A stretch of 64,000 bases of DNA from Acidiphilium sp. C61 (GCF_902712915.1 NZ_CACTIA010000003.1:62001-126000); one strand, 5' to 3'. Shown: positions 8,304-16,522, numbered from the stretch's first letter. Program-made: numbers and translations. Notes: a model not told the origin generated them from the letters alone.

Positions 8304-9704
8304 TTAGATCGAGCGCGACGCGTCACATGCGTGCGACCTTGGTGGCCGCGGCATCCCGCTCGCTGCCCGGATCCCCCAGATCGATCGCGCTAGGTTCAGC
8401 TCGCCGGCCCGCGCCCGGGCCACCATCCCGTGGAAATATCCACCCGGCGAGCCGCGGAAGTGGTCGCTCGGCTTGGTCGAGACGATGGCCAGTGCCACCG
8501 CCGCCTGTTCGCGCCCCATCGCCAGGCATGCATCCCCCCATAGCGGCTTCGAGACACCGAGGTCATGACGCAGCCAGTCGGCCGCCTCCACGATCTCCGG
8601 CCATCCGGGCGAGGATTTCGCCAGGTAGGCCCGCAACCGGGGCGCCAGCCTGACCAGCTCGTCCGGCGTCATGCGGAACACCGTGCCGTCCGGCGGGATT
8701 TCAGGCTTTATCGCCCGACTGCCGGTCGACCGATGCCCGGCTTCCTTCCCATCTCCATTCCTGCCAGTCCTCGTCGAGCCTCCAGCGCTCGTGCCCGCGC
8801 CACCCGAGGTCGAGCTACGCTTTCTCAATGCAGATACGTGATCCGTAGGATTAAGAGTCTGGTTTGTATGTGTAATATGAGGCTCATCAGTGAGCCCCTT
8901 GGGGCTCATATTTGTTGATTCGACACCAGCCTTCACGGCTTCCTTCAGCGCGTCCATCGCCGCCTCGAGCCTGCCACGAAGGTCCGCCTGCCGGATTTCC
9001 AGCGTCGTCACGCCGAGCGTCACCTCGTCCAGCTCCTCGATGCGACGGATCCGCGCGACCAGGCGCCTCGCCTCATCCGCCTGGCGGGCCCACCCCTCGG
9101 CGATCCCGAGCTCTGTCGCCGTCTCCACGATCTGCTGGATCCCGCGCACGGCGATCGTCGCCCGCCGGCGCAGCTGCTTCAGCGCCTCGAAGCGGGCCCG
9201 GCCACGCTCTGCGATCTCCCGGAACTCGGCCTGGCGGACCGCAATGGGCGAGAGATCGAAGCCATACGCCTCGACGATCCGGCCGCGCAGGTCCCGCCGG
9301 CCATACCGCTTGCCGTTCGGACTGTCGCGCATGGTAACCAGCCCGAGATGGGCGAGCAGCCGGTTCAGCCGCTTCACCTGCGCCTCGCTCAGGCACAGCG
9401 CCTCCATCTGCATCGCCGCCGACGGCCAGACGATCGGCCGCGCGCCTTCCTGCCAGTCCTGCACCTGGGTGAAGCGGAACAGCCAGTCGATCGCCTGCGT
9501 GATCCGCGGGCCGAACCGCAGATACGGGGCCGCCGCCTTGAAGGCGGCCAGCACCCGGCCGGGGTCGACCTGGCCGCCCTCACTCACCGTACCGAAATCA
9601 TCGGCGAGTCGCTCTGTCGCAACCATCCCGAGCGTGAGGCGCCGCGCGCCGCGCACGCCTCCTCGTTTGGGACCCGGCCCCGATTCGGGGCGGAAATTCT
9701 CCAT
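8304..9704 (-). CDS. repC: Plasmid replication initiator RepC (RP-C family)
   Basis: This 466-residue protein has the RP-C layout. The N-terminal winged-helix part (about residues 25-180) includes RRLTLGM, then LCLSEAQVKRLNRLLAHLG and GLVTMRDSPNGKRYGRRD, followed by AYGFDLSPIAVR and a long helical section. A variable low-complexity linker (about 275-325) precedes the C-terminal RP-C domain (LVRLAPRLRAYL, WGDACLAMGREQAA, GGYFHGMVARA). RepC initiates replication at an origin usually inside its own gene. GGAGGATC precedes the ATG. There is no repAB next to it, unlike classical repABC plasmids. Confidence 0.9.
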   Translation of the reverse strand: MENFRPESGPGPKRGGVRGARRLTLGMVATERLADDFGTVSEGGQVDPGRVLAAFKAAAPYLRFGPRITQAIDWLFRFTQVQDWQEGARPIVWPSAAMQMEALCLSEAQVKRLNRLLAHLGLVTMRDSPNGKRYGRRDLRGRIVEAYGFDLSPIAVRQAEFREIAERGRARFEALKQLRRRATIAVRGIQQIVETATELGIAEGWARQADEARRLVARIRRIEELDEVTLGVTTLEIRQADLRGRLEAAMDALKEAVKAGVESTNMSPKGLTDEPHITHTNQTLNPTDHVSALRKRSSTSGGAGTSAGGSTRTGRNGDGKEAGHRSTGSRAIKPEIPPDGTVFRMTPDELVRLAPRLRAYLAKSSPGWPEIVEAADWLRHDLGVSKPLWGDACLAMGREQAAVALAIVSTKPSDHFRGSPGGYFHGMVARARAGELNLARSIWGIRAASGMPRPPRSHACDASRSI

Positions 9705-9850
9705 CTTGATCCTCCATCAGTGTCGGATCGCGACGGGCAAAGCCCTCCCGTGAGCGGAAACGGCAATTTCCACTTGGCAGGATGGCTTCCGATGAGTATG
9801 TTCGGGATTGCGAAATCACCGAACGGCTCTCGGAGCCCGTAGCGAATTTA

Positions 9851-9882
9851 GCGAAAGCCCGCCCGGCAAGGCGGGCTTTCGC
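9851..9882. terminator. Strong bidirectional hairpin terminator
   Basis: GCGAAAGCCCGCC at 9851-9863 pairs perfectly over 13 bases with GGCGGGCTTTCGC at 9870-9882. It lies just past the 3' end of the small gene at 9892-10113 and upstream of repC, so it probably isolates the two units. Confidence 0.7.
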
Positions 9883-9891
9883 GCGTCTGGG

Positions 9892-10113
9892 TTATAAAGT
9901 TCTGGGTGAGGCCGCCCTCCATTCCTCAATGAGCTGCTGGAGCGCTTGGCCGCGGCTGCGCAGACCTTTTCGCTCCTTGATGGTGTCGATCAGGCTGATC
10001 GTCTCGTTCGGAAGGTGGACGAGCACACCTGTAGCGCCGCGCGCGCGTTGCCTGCGCCTGTAGCGTGCGCTCGCATCATCGCCGGCGGTACGTGTGTTCG
10101 GCATCCTGTTCAC
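9892..10113 (-). CDS. Small ribbon-helix-helix-like plasmid protein
   Basis: This 73-residue basic protein ends in a ribbon-helix-helix-like core: GVLVHLPNETISLIDTIKE (strand and first helix) and GLRSRGQALQQLIEEW (turn and second helix). Its N-terminus is Arg-rich (ASARYRRRQRARG). It is probably a DNA-binding regulator of plasmid copy number or of repC. It is followed by a strong hairpin and sits about 190 bases upstream of repC in the same direction. Confidence 0.65.
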   Translation of the reverse strand: MNRMPNTRTAGDDASARYRRRQRARGATGVLVHLPNETISLIDTIKERKGLRSRGQALQQLIEEWRAASPRTL

Positions 10114-10180
10114 TCCACCATCTCTATGGCTAGTCAGTCACCATTCAGAGATTCACGGAGCGAGTCCACAGTTTCTTGCG

Positions 10181-10298
10181 CCCGAGTCGCGCTTAGCGGC
10201 TGATATAAAACGCCTTTTCCTAAAATTTTTCTTTGCACCCCCGAGTCGCAGACGGCGTAGATGGCTAGCCTGAGAGCGCCGGGCGCATGCGACTCGGG
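10181..10298. repeat. CCCGAGTCGC repeats, two direct and one inverted
   Basis: CCCGAGTCGC occurs at 10181-10190. CCCGAGTCGCA occurs at 10240-10250, and its exact reverse complement TGCGACTCGGG at 10288-10298. A related CCGACTCGGG lies at 13835-13844 near the repA origin. No gene covers them; a protein-binding or incompatibility site is plausible. Confidence 0.4.
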
Positions 10299-10524
10299 AC
10301 CGGCAGTCCGACCTGCTGGATTTTGTCCGCCATCCGCAAACCACGGTCAGGGGGCAATTAGCCTGGTCCTGGGATCTTGTCCGGCTCTGCGGCACCGTGG
10401 CCGCTCGCTGCCGCAGTTCCTTAAACTGCCGCTACTGCATAGTTTCGGAATCTTCCTCGGGCCATAGGCCGACATTGTCCTTGCTGCTCCGGCCGATCGT
10501 GCAGTGACGCCCACTCACTCCCAT

Positions 10525-10558
10525 TGCCAATTGGCACATCTCTATAATATAAGTGCCA
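10525..10558 (+). promoter_or_regulatory. Promoter/operator of the Xre-RES toxin-antitoxin operon
   Basis: The perfect 12-bp palindrome TGCCAATTGGCA (10525-10536) is followed by a -10-like TATAAT (10543-10548) and an inverted half-site GTGCCA (10553-10558). The cluster ends 13 bases before the antitoxin GTG, the expected place for autorepression. Confidence 0.55.
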
Positions 10559-10571
10559 GAGGAGAGCAGTT

Positions 10572-10985
10572 GTGAAATTCGCCACGGTTCAGCCACTCAC
10601 GGCACGTCCTGACATTCCCGTTATCACAGATGAGGAAGCAACGGCGCTAGCTCGAGCTACCGTCAATCTTTTTCGCGCCTGGAGCCTGACCGATCAGGAA
10701 GCCCGAGTGCTCCTTGGCGAGATGGCCCAGCGGACATGGGCGCGCTGGAAGGCTGGTGACGTCGGCCGTATCGACCGTGACCTGCGTGCCCGGATGGCGA
10801 TACTTATGGGGATCCATAAGGCGCTGCGCTATCTGTTCACCGACCCTGCCCGCGGATACGCGTGGATCCGCAAGCCCAACGACGCCTTCGAGGGTCGAAG
10901 CGGCCTGGATTTGATGTTGCGCGGAGAGATCACCGATCTGATGGACCTTCGGAAATACCTGGATGCAGAACGGGGCGCTTGGTGA
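10572..10985 (+). CDS. Xre/MbcA/ParS-family antitoxin (DUF2384)
   Basis: This 137-residue protein starts at GTG after GGAGAG. It has an Xre-like helical N-terminal half (ALARATVNLFRAWSLTDQEARVLL and RTWARWKAGD) and the C-terminal MbcA/ParS toxin-binding domain (MGIHKALRYLFTDPARGYAWI, then AFEGRSGLDLMLRGE). In this family the C-terminal domain blocks the NAD site of the RES toxin. Its stop overlaps the toxin start. Confidence 0.9.
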   Translation: MKFATVQPLTARPDIPVITDEEATALARATVNLFRAWSLTDQEARVLLGEMAQRTWARWKAGDVGRIDRDLRARMAILMGIHKALRYLFTDPARGYAWIRKPNDAFEGRSGLDLMLRGEITDLMDLRKYLDAERGAW

Positions 10986-11671
10986 ATGTACCGATCCGCC
11001 GGGTGAGCTGGCCGCGCACCATACGCATTATCCGCTCTATCTATCCGCCGATTGATCTCTTTGAGGACATTGCCGACCCGGCGGACTGGGATGCTTTGGC
11101 CTCGGCGGAGGCCAAGTTCAACCCGCGCATCCGCGATAGCATCGGAGATCTGTCCAAGGTGCCAGTGGCGCGGCGCGTAACCGGGCCGGGCGCCAGTTGG
11201 GTTATGGCACCATTCGTTCATTGCTCACCTCTACGGCCTAGCCGATTCTCAGATGGCAGCTTCGGACTCTACTACGCGGGCGACCGCACGGAAGTCGCGA
11301 TAGCCGAAACCATCCACCACCACGCCCGCTTCATGCGCGCCACCAACGAAGACCCCGGCTGGACCTCGCAGTTCCGCGAACTTGTCGGAACCATCGATGT
11401 AGATCTGGACGACGCGACCGGCCGTGCCGACCTCCTTCATCCCAATGAATATGTCGCCTCGCAGACCTTCGGAGCCGAACGACGCGCAGCAGGATCAAAC
11501 GGCATCATATGGCCAAGTATCCGCTATCCGGACGGTCAGTGCATCGCTGTTTTCTGGCCCGACGTCATTCCGATTCCCATCCAGGGCGCGCATTATGCCT
11601 ATCACTGGAACGGCAGCGCGGTGGATTACATCAAGCGTCTCGACGATGGCGTGGTCTGGGAGGTGGCGTAG
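10982..11671 (+). CDS. RES-domain NAD-degrading toxin
   Basis: This 229-residue protein starts at the GTG overlapping the antitoxin stop (GTGA, 10982-10985). The RES core is clear: FSDGSFGLYYAGDRTEVAIAE holds the conserved Arg, Tyr and Glu, and ASQTFGAERRAAGSNGIIW includes the Ser-bearing G-x-x-W-x-S motif. RES toxins deplete cellular NAD+. A longer frame runs from 10862, but it lies inside the antitoxin gene. Confidence 0.9.
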   Translation: MNVPIRRVSWPRTIRIIRSIYPPIDLFEDIADPADWDALASAEAKFNPRIRDSIGDLSKVPVARRVTGPGASWVMAPFVHCSPLRPSRFSDGSFGLYYAGDRTEVAIAETIHHHARFMRATNEDPGWTSQFRELVGTIDVDLDDATGRADLLHPNEYVASQTFGAERRAAGSNGIIWPSIRYPDGQCIAVFWPDVIPIPIQGAHYAYHWNGSAVDYIKRLDDGVVWEVA

Positions 11672-12090
11672 CCGGCAACACCGCCCTGCACGTGGCCACA
11701 CTCAGACACTCCGGACTCTTCCACCGCGGAGCCCCCCCCCGCGCCGCACATCACTCGCGTCACCAGGCGGATGGTATGGAGAAGGCTGAGGGGGGCGCGA
11801 CCTGCTCCCCTGGGAGGTCCTCGGTTTAAGGTTTGCCAGTTCTCTCAAGCAGGAGCCAGGCAATAGGGCCGGCAAGGTTCGAACGAGCAGAACATTGGCA
11901 TTTTGAAAGAGTATCAGGCGGGCTTGTCTGCGACTGATCTGTGCAGCAAGCACCGGGTTTTCCGTCTGCTCATGGGCTGATTTCCGGGCCATTGTCGTCC
12001 GGCGCCGCGCTTTACATCGCGTCATTCAGCATGCCGCGCACCCGATCGATCCGATTGGTGCCCATTTCGTCTGGTGAAGACCCGATCCCC
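11672..12090. other. Intergenic, no gene recognised
   Basis: About 420 bases between the RES toxin and the iteron region. A minus-strand frame (QTENPVLAAQISRRQARLI) has no match or good start and is not called. Confidence 0.35.
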
Positions 12091-12272
12091 TCACCAGAGT
12101 CCACGGGGTCATGCCGAAATCACGCTTCAAACCAGCGTCGGCTCCCGGTGCAATGCCGAGGTACCCATTCGGCACAAACCGTGGACTCTGGTGATATGCT
12201 TGGACCATTGCTCACTAAAGTCCACGGTTTGTGCCCAGAGTCAGGATGCAAACGAGTGTGGATTTTGGTGAG
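12091..12272. repeat. Dispersed iteron copies and a 65-bp inverted repeat
   Basis: Iteron-like units are found at 12091-12106 (reverse), 12179-12195 (forward), 12212-12227 (reverse) and 12256-12272 (forward, degenerate). The second and third form a longer inverted repeat: GGCACAAACCGTGGACT at 12171-12187 is the exact reverse complement of 12219-12235. This differs from the direct array downstream and may be a control or handcuffing site. Confidence 0.65.
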
Positions 12273-12308
12273 AGGCAGCGTTGGTGGGTGCGCAACCAGC
12301 CATATCGA

Positions 12309-12327
12309 CCCTGTCAGCTGACAAGGG
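12309..12327. promoter_or_regulatory. parS-like palindrome, copy 1
   Basis: CCCTGTCAGCTGACAAGGG has a perfect TGTCAGCTGACA core. It is the only copy on the repA side of parAB; the other three are in or after parB. Confidence 0.5.
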
Positions 12328-12413
12328 TGAGCGGCGGATAAACCTTTGATCTCGTGATGTTGACCTTGCGACCACAAATGATTCCGGATCTCGGGAAAAG
12401 CTCGACGACTAGG

Positions 12414-12624
12414 GCGTGGACTCTAGTGAGTTGCCATAGAACCGGCACCAGGGCGTGGACTCTGGTGAGATGCCATAGGACCGGCACCAGGGCGTGGACT
12501 CTGGTGAGATGCCATAGGACCGGCACCAGGGCATGGACTCTGGTGAGATGCCAAGAAAACAGAGATCAGGATGTGGACTTTGGTGAGGAAATCGAGCCTG
12601 GCGTGCTGGCGTGGACTCTGGTGA
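12414..12624 (+). repeat. Iteron array with 39-bp period (probable oriV)
   Basis: Six direct copies of GCGTGGACTCTGGTGAG or close variants start at 12414, 12453, 12492, 12531, 12571 and 12609. The first four are exactly 39 bases apart, and the spacer GATGCCATAGGACCGGCACCA is largely conserved among them. The array lies directly beyond the 3' end of repA. Such arrays are binding sites for RepA-type initiators. Confidence 0.8.
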
Positions 12625-12653
12625 TGCCAGCCTTGATGCGGAACAGTAGGTGT

Positions 12654-13577
12654 CTATCGGATCGATTGCACGCGAGGACGCACCGGTGGCCGGCTCGATT
12701 TCAGAATTACACCCTCGTCCACGATATCCACCTGCGCATCTGGATATACCGCAAGAGCCAGCTTCAGCGCACTCGGCCAGCGAGCCTTGAAATGATATAC
12801 TTCTCGATAGCCGCAGCCGAACTGCGCCTTCAGAGCCTTCCAGGTGACTAGCTTTGCGGCGGGCAGTGCGTGCAGGCGGTAGGCCAGCCAGAGGTAGCAA
12901 TCCAGCGCCCCGGGGTTGTTGTTGATGGCCTTGATGGCAGCTTCCTCAAGCGGAACCGGATGCTTTTGCAGCTGCTCGAAAAAGCCCTCCGAGAGTCGCG
13001 CCATTGAGAGCATCGGCTTTCCGCTGCCCTCCTCGGTATCTTCGACGAACAGGGCGCCGTCCATAATCGACTGGTTGATCAAACCGACTGATTTGCCGCC
13101 CTGAATGTGAAATGTCAGGCGGCAGCGGCTGATCCTCTCGGCCTGATCTTTGACCAACTTCGCTGTCTTGCCGCCGACGCTTACCCCGATTCGACTCAGC
13201 CAGTCCCGCAAAGAGCGCCCGAGCTCGATTTCTCTCGACCCGGTCCTGATCGCCTCGGTCTGAAGGTAGAGAAGGATAAGTCGTGCATGTGCCCCAAACG
13301 GTACACCGACGAAATCTAGAGGGCCTTCTTCGCTCCTGGGCTTCCGACCAGGCTCGACGACAAGCCTTGTTCTTTCAATGCTGATTTCCCATGGTTGATC
13401 ATCCGCCAGCCTGCGATGAGGGAGGGCGCACTGAGCCCAACCCGAATAGGCAAAGCTCAGGGTCGTGTCCTCGTCCCCCATATACTGGGCCGCAGCTTCA
13501 ACAAAACTGCGCTCGATACCGGCATCAAGCGCCCCTGCCCTTCCCCTCGCCTCGATTAGATTATGGATTTCTCCCAT
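12654..13577 (-). CDS. repA: Iteron-binding plasmid replication initiator RepA
   Basis: This 307-residue protein begins MGEIHNLIEARGRAG and fits the plasmid RepA family (RepA_C) common on Acetobacteraceae plasmids. Recognisable blocks are PFGAHARLILLYLQTEAIRT, LGRSLRDWLSRIGVSVGGK, ISRCRLTFHIQGG, and the C-terminal winged-helix DNA-binding domain ALDCYLWLAYRLHAL...YREVYHFKARWPSALKLALAVYP. It should bind the GTGGACTCTGGTGA iterons on both sides of the gene. GGAAAATGCG precedes the chosen ATG; an in-frame start at 13634 would add 19 residues. Confidence 0.85.
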   Translation of the reverse strand: MGEIHNLIEARGRAGALDAGIERSFVEAAAQYMGDEDTTLSFAYSGWAQCALPHRRLADDQPWEISIERTRLVVEPGRKPRSEEGPLDFVGVPFGAHARLILLYLQTEAIRTGSREIELGRSLRDWLSRIGVSVGGKTAKLVKDQAERISRCRLTFHIQGGKSVGLINQSIMDGALFVEDTEEGSGKPMLSMARLSEGFFEQLQKHPVPLEEAAIKAINNNPGALDCYLWLAYRLHALPAAKLVTWKALKAQFGCGYREVYHFKARWPSALKLALAVYPDAQVDIVDEGVILKSSRPPVRPRVQSIR

Positions 13578-13640
13578 CGCATTTTCCAGTGACTCGGTGA
13601 TCGGACAAATCCGATATAGCAAAGTTATCAACATCTGTCG

Positions 13641-13844
13641 CTGTGGACTTTGGAGAGGAAGCTATTTGGTAGAATATTAGATTCTTATTATTAGTTTCAT
13701 CGCAAGGGTCCACGGGATAATCCTGTTAAGTCGTTGATTTTCCACTTCTGGTCTCTCTCAAGAGTCCACAGATTTTATCACTGAAGTCCACAAGAGAGGC
13801 TCACGACCTGTGGATAAGATCCTGCCGACCGGATCCGACTCGGG
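13641..13844. other. Origin-like region upstream of repA
   Basis: Degenerate iterons lie at 13641-13658, 13704-13714, 13756-13771 and 13778-13794. The AT-rich tract at about 13670-13700 (TAGATTCTTATTATTAG) could be an unwinding element. TGTGGATAA at 13809-13817 is a perfect DnaA box (TTATCCACA) on the minus strand. Together they look like the functional origin or the repA promoter with autoregulation. Confidence 0.6.
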
Positions 13845-14061
13845 GTGCCTCCCCCCGCGAATCGCGGAACGCTGGCTCACCAAAAAAATGGATAGAACCG
13901 CATCTCAAGCACTTAATGGCAGTTCTTCAGCTATCATAAGAAGCCGAATTTTCTGGACAACAAGTTTCAAGGCCCATATGACATGACGGATAACGCCTGT
14001 CAGGGCGCATTTTTGCCGTCAGATCGAGGCGTCATTTAGTCTTCGGAGGGTTTCAATCATA

Positions 14062-15255
14062 ATGGACCAGATCGAGTCGCCGCCTGACAAAATCGTCCGA
14101 CATGCGACACTTTTGTCCAATCAACTTCATATATTGCGACAGCGCATGTATCCACCGGAGGCACAGAAATCCCTCAGGCCGTTTGCAACGCATGAAGTCT
14201 CGTCACTGACGTCTATCCCCGAATCGACGCTGCGGACGATGTCGATTGAGGGTAAGGGCCCGATCCCTTCGCGGCGTGAAAACAACCACCGGACTTATAC
14301 GCTTGAGCAGGTCAACGAGCTCAGGCAATTCTTTGCCGCACAGAAGCCGAACGATGCTCTCCGCTACCTACCTCGCCGGCGCGCTGGCGAACACCTCCAG
14401 ATCCTCGGAGTCGTGAATTTCAAGGGCGGTTCGGCCAAGACCACCTCAAGCGCGCATCTCTGCCACTACCTGGCGCTGCAGGGTTATCGGGTGCTGGCGA
14501 TCGATCTCGATCCCCAGGCCAGCCTTTCCGCAATGTTCGGTGCCCAGCCCGAACTTGATGTCGGTGCCAACGAGACGATTTTCGCATCTCTGCGAAGCGG
14601 CGAAGACAGACGCCCGATGCGCGAGATCGTGCGCAAGACATACTTTACCGGGATCGATCTCATTCCTGGCAACATCGAAGTCATGGAGTACGAGCACGAG
14701 ACCCCTCGCCTTCTTGCTGAGAGCAACGGCGGCGAAGCGGCTCTGTTCTTCGAGCGTCTCAGGGTGTCGATTGCCGAGGTTGAAGACGACTATGACATCG
14801 TCATTCTCGACACGCCGCCATCACTTGGCTTCCTGACTCTTGGCGCCATCTGTGCGGCCACCGGGCTAATTGTTACGGTTCATCCGGCAATGCTCGATAT
14901 GATGTCAATGTCCCAGTTCCTTTTGATGATGGGGGATCTGATCAGTGTGATCGGTAGTGCTGGCGCAGCCCTGCAGCAGGACTTCCTCAAATACCTGATC
15001 ACGCGACATGACCCTAACGACCAGCCGCAGACGCAAATCGTCTCGTTGATGCGCCACCTTTTCGCCGATGACGTCTTTATTCCGACCGCGATCGAAAGCA
15101 CTGCGGTAGAGAGCGCCGGACTGCACAAGAAGAGCATCTACGAACTGGCACCCGGTGATGTCGGTCGTGACACGTATCGGCGTGCGCGGGATTCCATGGA
15201 TGCCGTCAATTTCGCGATCCTCGAGATGATCAACAGGGCCTGGGGGCGCAAATGA
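14062..15255 (+). CDS. parA: ParA/RepA-type plasmid partition ATPase
   Basis: This 397-residue protein has an N-terminal MerR-like helix-turn-helix region (about residues 45-95, IPESTLRTMSIEGKGPIPS and NNHRTYTLEQVNELR). The deviant Walker A motif KGGSAKTTSS follows (about 120), with the A' motif LDLDPQASLSAMFG and Walker B DIVILDTPPSLG. The large N-terminal extension groups it with alphaproteobacterial RepA/type Ia ParA, which also represses its own operon. GGAGG lies upstream of the ATG. parB overlaps its stop by 4 bases. Confidence 0.92.
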   Translation: MDQIESPPDKIVRHATLLSNQLHILRQRMYPPEAQKSLRPFATHEVSSLTSIPESTLRTMSIEGKGPIPSRRENNHRTYTLEQVNELRQFFAAQKPNDALRYLPRRRAGEHLQILGVVNFKGGSAKTTSSAHLCHYLALQGYRVLAIDLDPQASLSAMFGAQPELDVGANETIFASLRSGEDRRPMREIVRKTYFTGIDLIPGNIEVMEYEHETPRLLAESNGGEAALFFERLRVSIAEVEDDYDIVILDTPPSLGFLTLGAICAATGLIVTVHPAMLDMMSMSQFLLMMGDLISVIGSAGAALQQDFLKYLITRHDPNDQPQTQIVSLMRHLFADDVFIPTAIESTAVESAGLHKKSIYELAPGDVGRDTYRRARDSMDAVNFAILEMINRAWGRK

Positions 15256-16292
15256 GCAAGAAGCCATCACGATCGATCGTCGGCAGCTTCAACCTGCTTT
15301 CCGAATCCCTGCGCCCCGACAAAGAACCGGTCGAACCAAACAATCCGTCTTTCTCCCCCGCACCTCACCACACACCCAGGATGCCGGCCGGCGTTGTCGC
15401 GGCCACCGAGCGGTCGATCTCCCAACTCCGCGAGGAGCGTGACCAGCTTAGGGCCAGGCTTTCGAATATGGCCCCCGATGAGTTGGACCCGGCCATCTTG
15501 GAGCCCTCCCCGATCCCTGATCGTCTGCCGGACGATGATCAGGAAGGCTTTAATGCCCTGGTGGATTCAATTTCTGCCGAGGGACAGAAGCTTCCGATTC
15601 AAGTCCGCCCCCACCCATCCAAGCCCGGTCGCTACCAGATCGTCTATGGCCACCGTCGTTGGAGAGCCGCCCAGCATCTGGGTGTCAAAGTCAGGGCGTT
15701 CGTTGTCGCCCTGGACGACAGGGAACTGATCATCACGCAAGGACTGGAAAACGAGTCTCGACAGGATCTGAGCTGGATTGAGCGTGCGTCGTTCGCCAGA
15801 AAGATGGAAGACCGCAGGATAGATCCACGCGACATCAAAGGCGCACTGAGTATCGATGACGCCGAACTCTCGAAGATGCGGATGGTGACCCGCGTGATTT
15901 CGCGCGAGCTGATCGAGACCATCGGTCGTGCACCCAAGATCGGTCGTCCCCGGTGGCTCAACCTTGCCAAAGCGCTGGAATCCGATCCATCCAGGGAAGC
16001 GGACGTTCGCCAAACCTTGTCAGGTGACAAGGCCCCGGCCTCGTCGAACGAGCGCTTTAGCCTCGCCATGGCGACGCTTCAGGCAGAGCATTTGAAGTCG
16101 TCTGACGAGATCGATCTTCTGACCTCGAAAGATGTTCGAATTGGCACGGCAAGTTTTTCCGGGTCCAGCGTCACCATTCGGTTTAGCAAAGATCATGCTG
16201 CGCCGCTGCGGGAATTTATTCGAAGCGCACTCCCAGAACTCGCTGATGCCTATGAGCGGCAAGTTGCGTCCAACCGGTCCAAAAATGGCTGA
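15252..16292 (+). CDS. parB: ParB/RepB-type centromere-binding protein
   Basis: This 346-residue protein carries the ParB/Srx NTP-binding domain: LVDSISAEGQKLPIQVRPHP, YQIVYGHRRWRAAQHLGV, then LENESRQDLSWIERASFARK. The helix-turn-helix segment is IKGALSIDDAELSKMRMV, and a RepB-like C-terminal domain follows. It loads at parS-like sites and works with ParA in plasmid segregation. ATGA overlap couples it to parA. One of the palindromes it may bind lies inside its own gene (16015-16032). Confidence 0.92.
   Translation: MSKKPSRSIVGSFNLLSESLRPDKEPVEPNNPSFSPAPHHTPRMPAGVVAATERSISQLREERDQLRARLSNMAPDELDPAILEPSPIPDRLPDDDQEGFNALVDSISAEGQKLPIQVRPHPSKPGRYQIVYGHRRWRAAQHLGVKVRAFVVALDDRELIITQGLENESRQDLSWIERASFARKMEDRRIDPRDIKGALSIDDAELSKMRMVTRVISRELIETIGRAPKIGRPRWLNLAKALESDPSREADVRQTLSGDKAPASSNERFSLAMATLQAEHLKSSDEIDLLTSKDVRIGTASFSGSSVTIRFSKDHAAPLREFIRSALPELADAYERQVASNRSKNG
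16015..16032. promoter_or_regulatory. parS-like palindrome, copy 2 (inside parB)
   Basis: CCTTGTCAGGTGACAAGG, an 18-bp inverted repeat with near-perfect symmetry, within the parB coding sequence. Confidence 0.55.
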
Positions 16293-16371
16293 TCCAACCC
16301 CCAACCGAGTCAGACCAACGGCGCGTCCATTTTTTCCAAGGTTCGTCAGCTGTGTTATTGTACCGGATAGA

Positions 16372-16389
16372 CCTTGTCAGATGACAAGG
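16372..16389. promoter_or_regulatory. parS-like palindrome, copy 3
   Basis: CCTTGTCAGATGACAAGG, 80 bases after parB, differing from copy 2 only at the centre. Confidence 0.6.
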
Positions 16390-16504
16390 CGCTTGAGGGA
16401 GCGCGGCACCATGCCTCCGGTTCTATAAACAAAATCAGGAAAATTGTGTATTTGCGCAGCCCGTGCCCACCTTCCAGAACGGGTAGAGTCACTTCTCGCC
16501 GCGA

Positions 16505-16522
16505 ACTTGTCAGCTGACAAGG
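16505..16522. promoter_or_regulatory. parS-like palindrome, copy 4
   Basis: ACTTGTCAGCTGACAAGG, with a perfect 16-bp palindrome CTTGTCAGCTGACAAG at 16506-16521, about 215 bases after parB. Confidence 0.6.

Noticed and set aside
10862..10981. Upstream extension of the RES toxin frame
   Set aside because: It lies within the antitoxin gene; the GTG at 10982 with a 4-base overlap is the better start.
12414..12624. Direct repeats considered as a CRISPR array
   Set aside because: Spacers are conserved between units, repeats are 17 bp, and no cas genes exist; they are iterons.
12354..12900. Two long ORFs across the iterons, with repeated RTGTRAWTLV or SPESTPWCRSYG units
   Set aside because: The protein repeats come only from translating the 39-bp iterons; there is no start signal or family match.
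13985..14010. Small hairpin CGCC...GGGCG followed by TTTTT before parA
   Set aside because: The stem is only about 4-5 bp and it could be chance; too weak to call a terminator.
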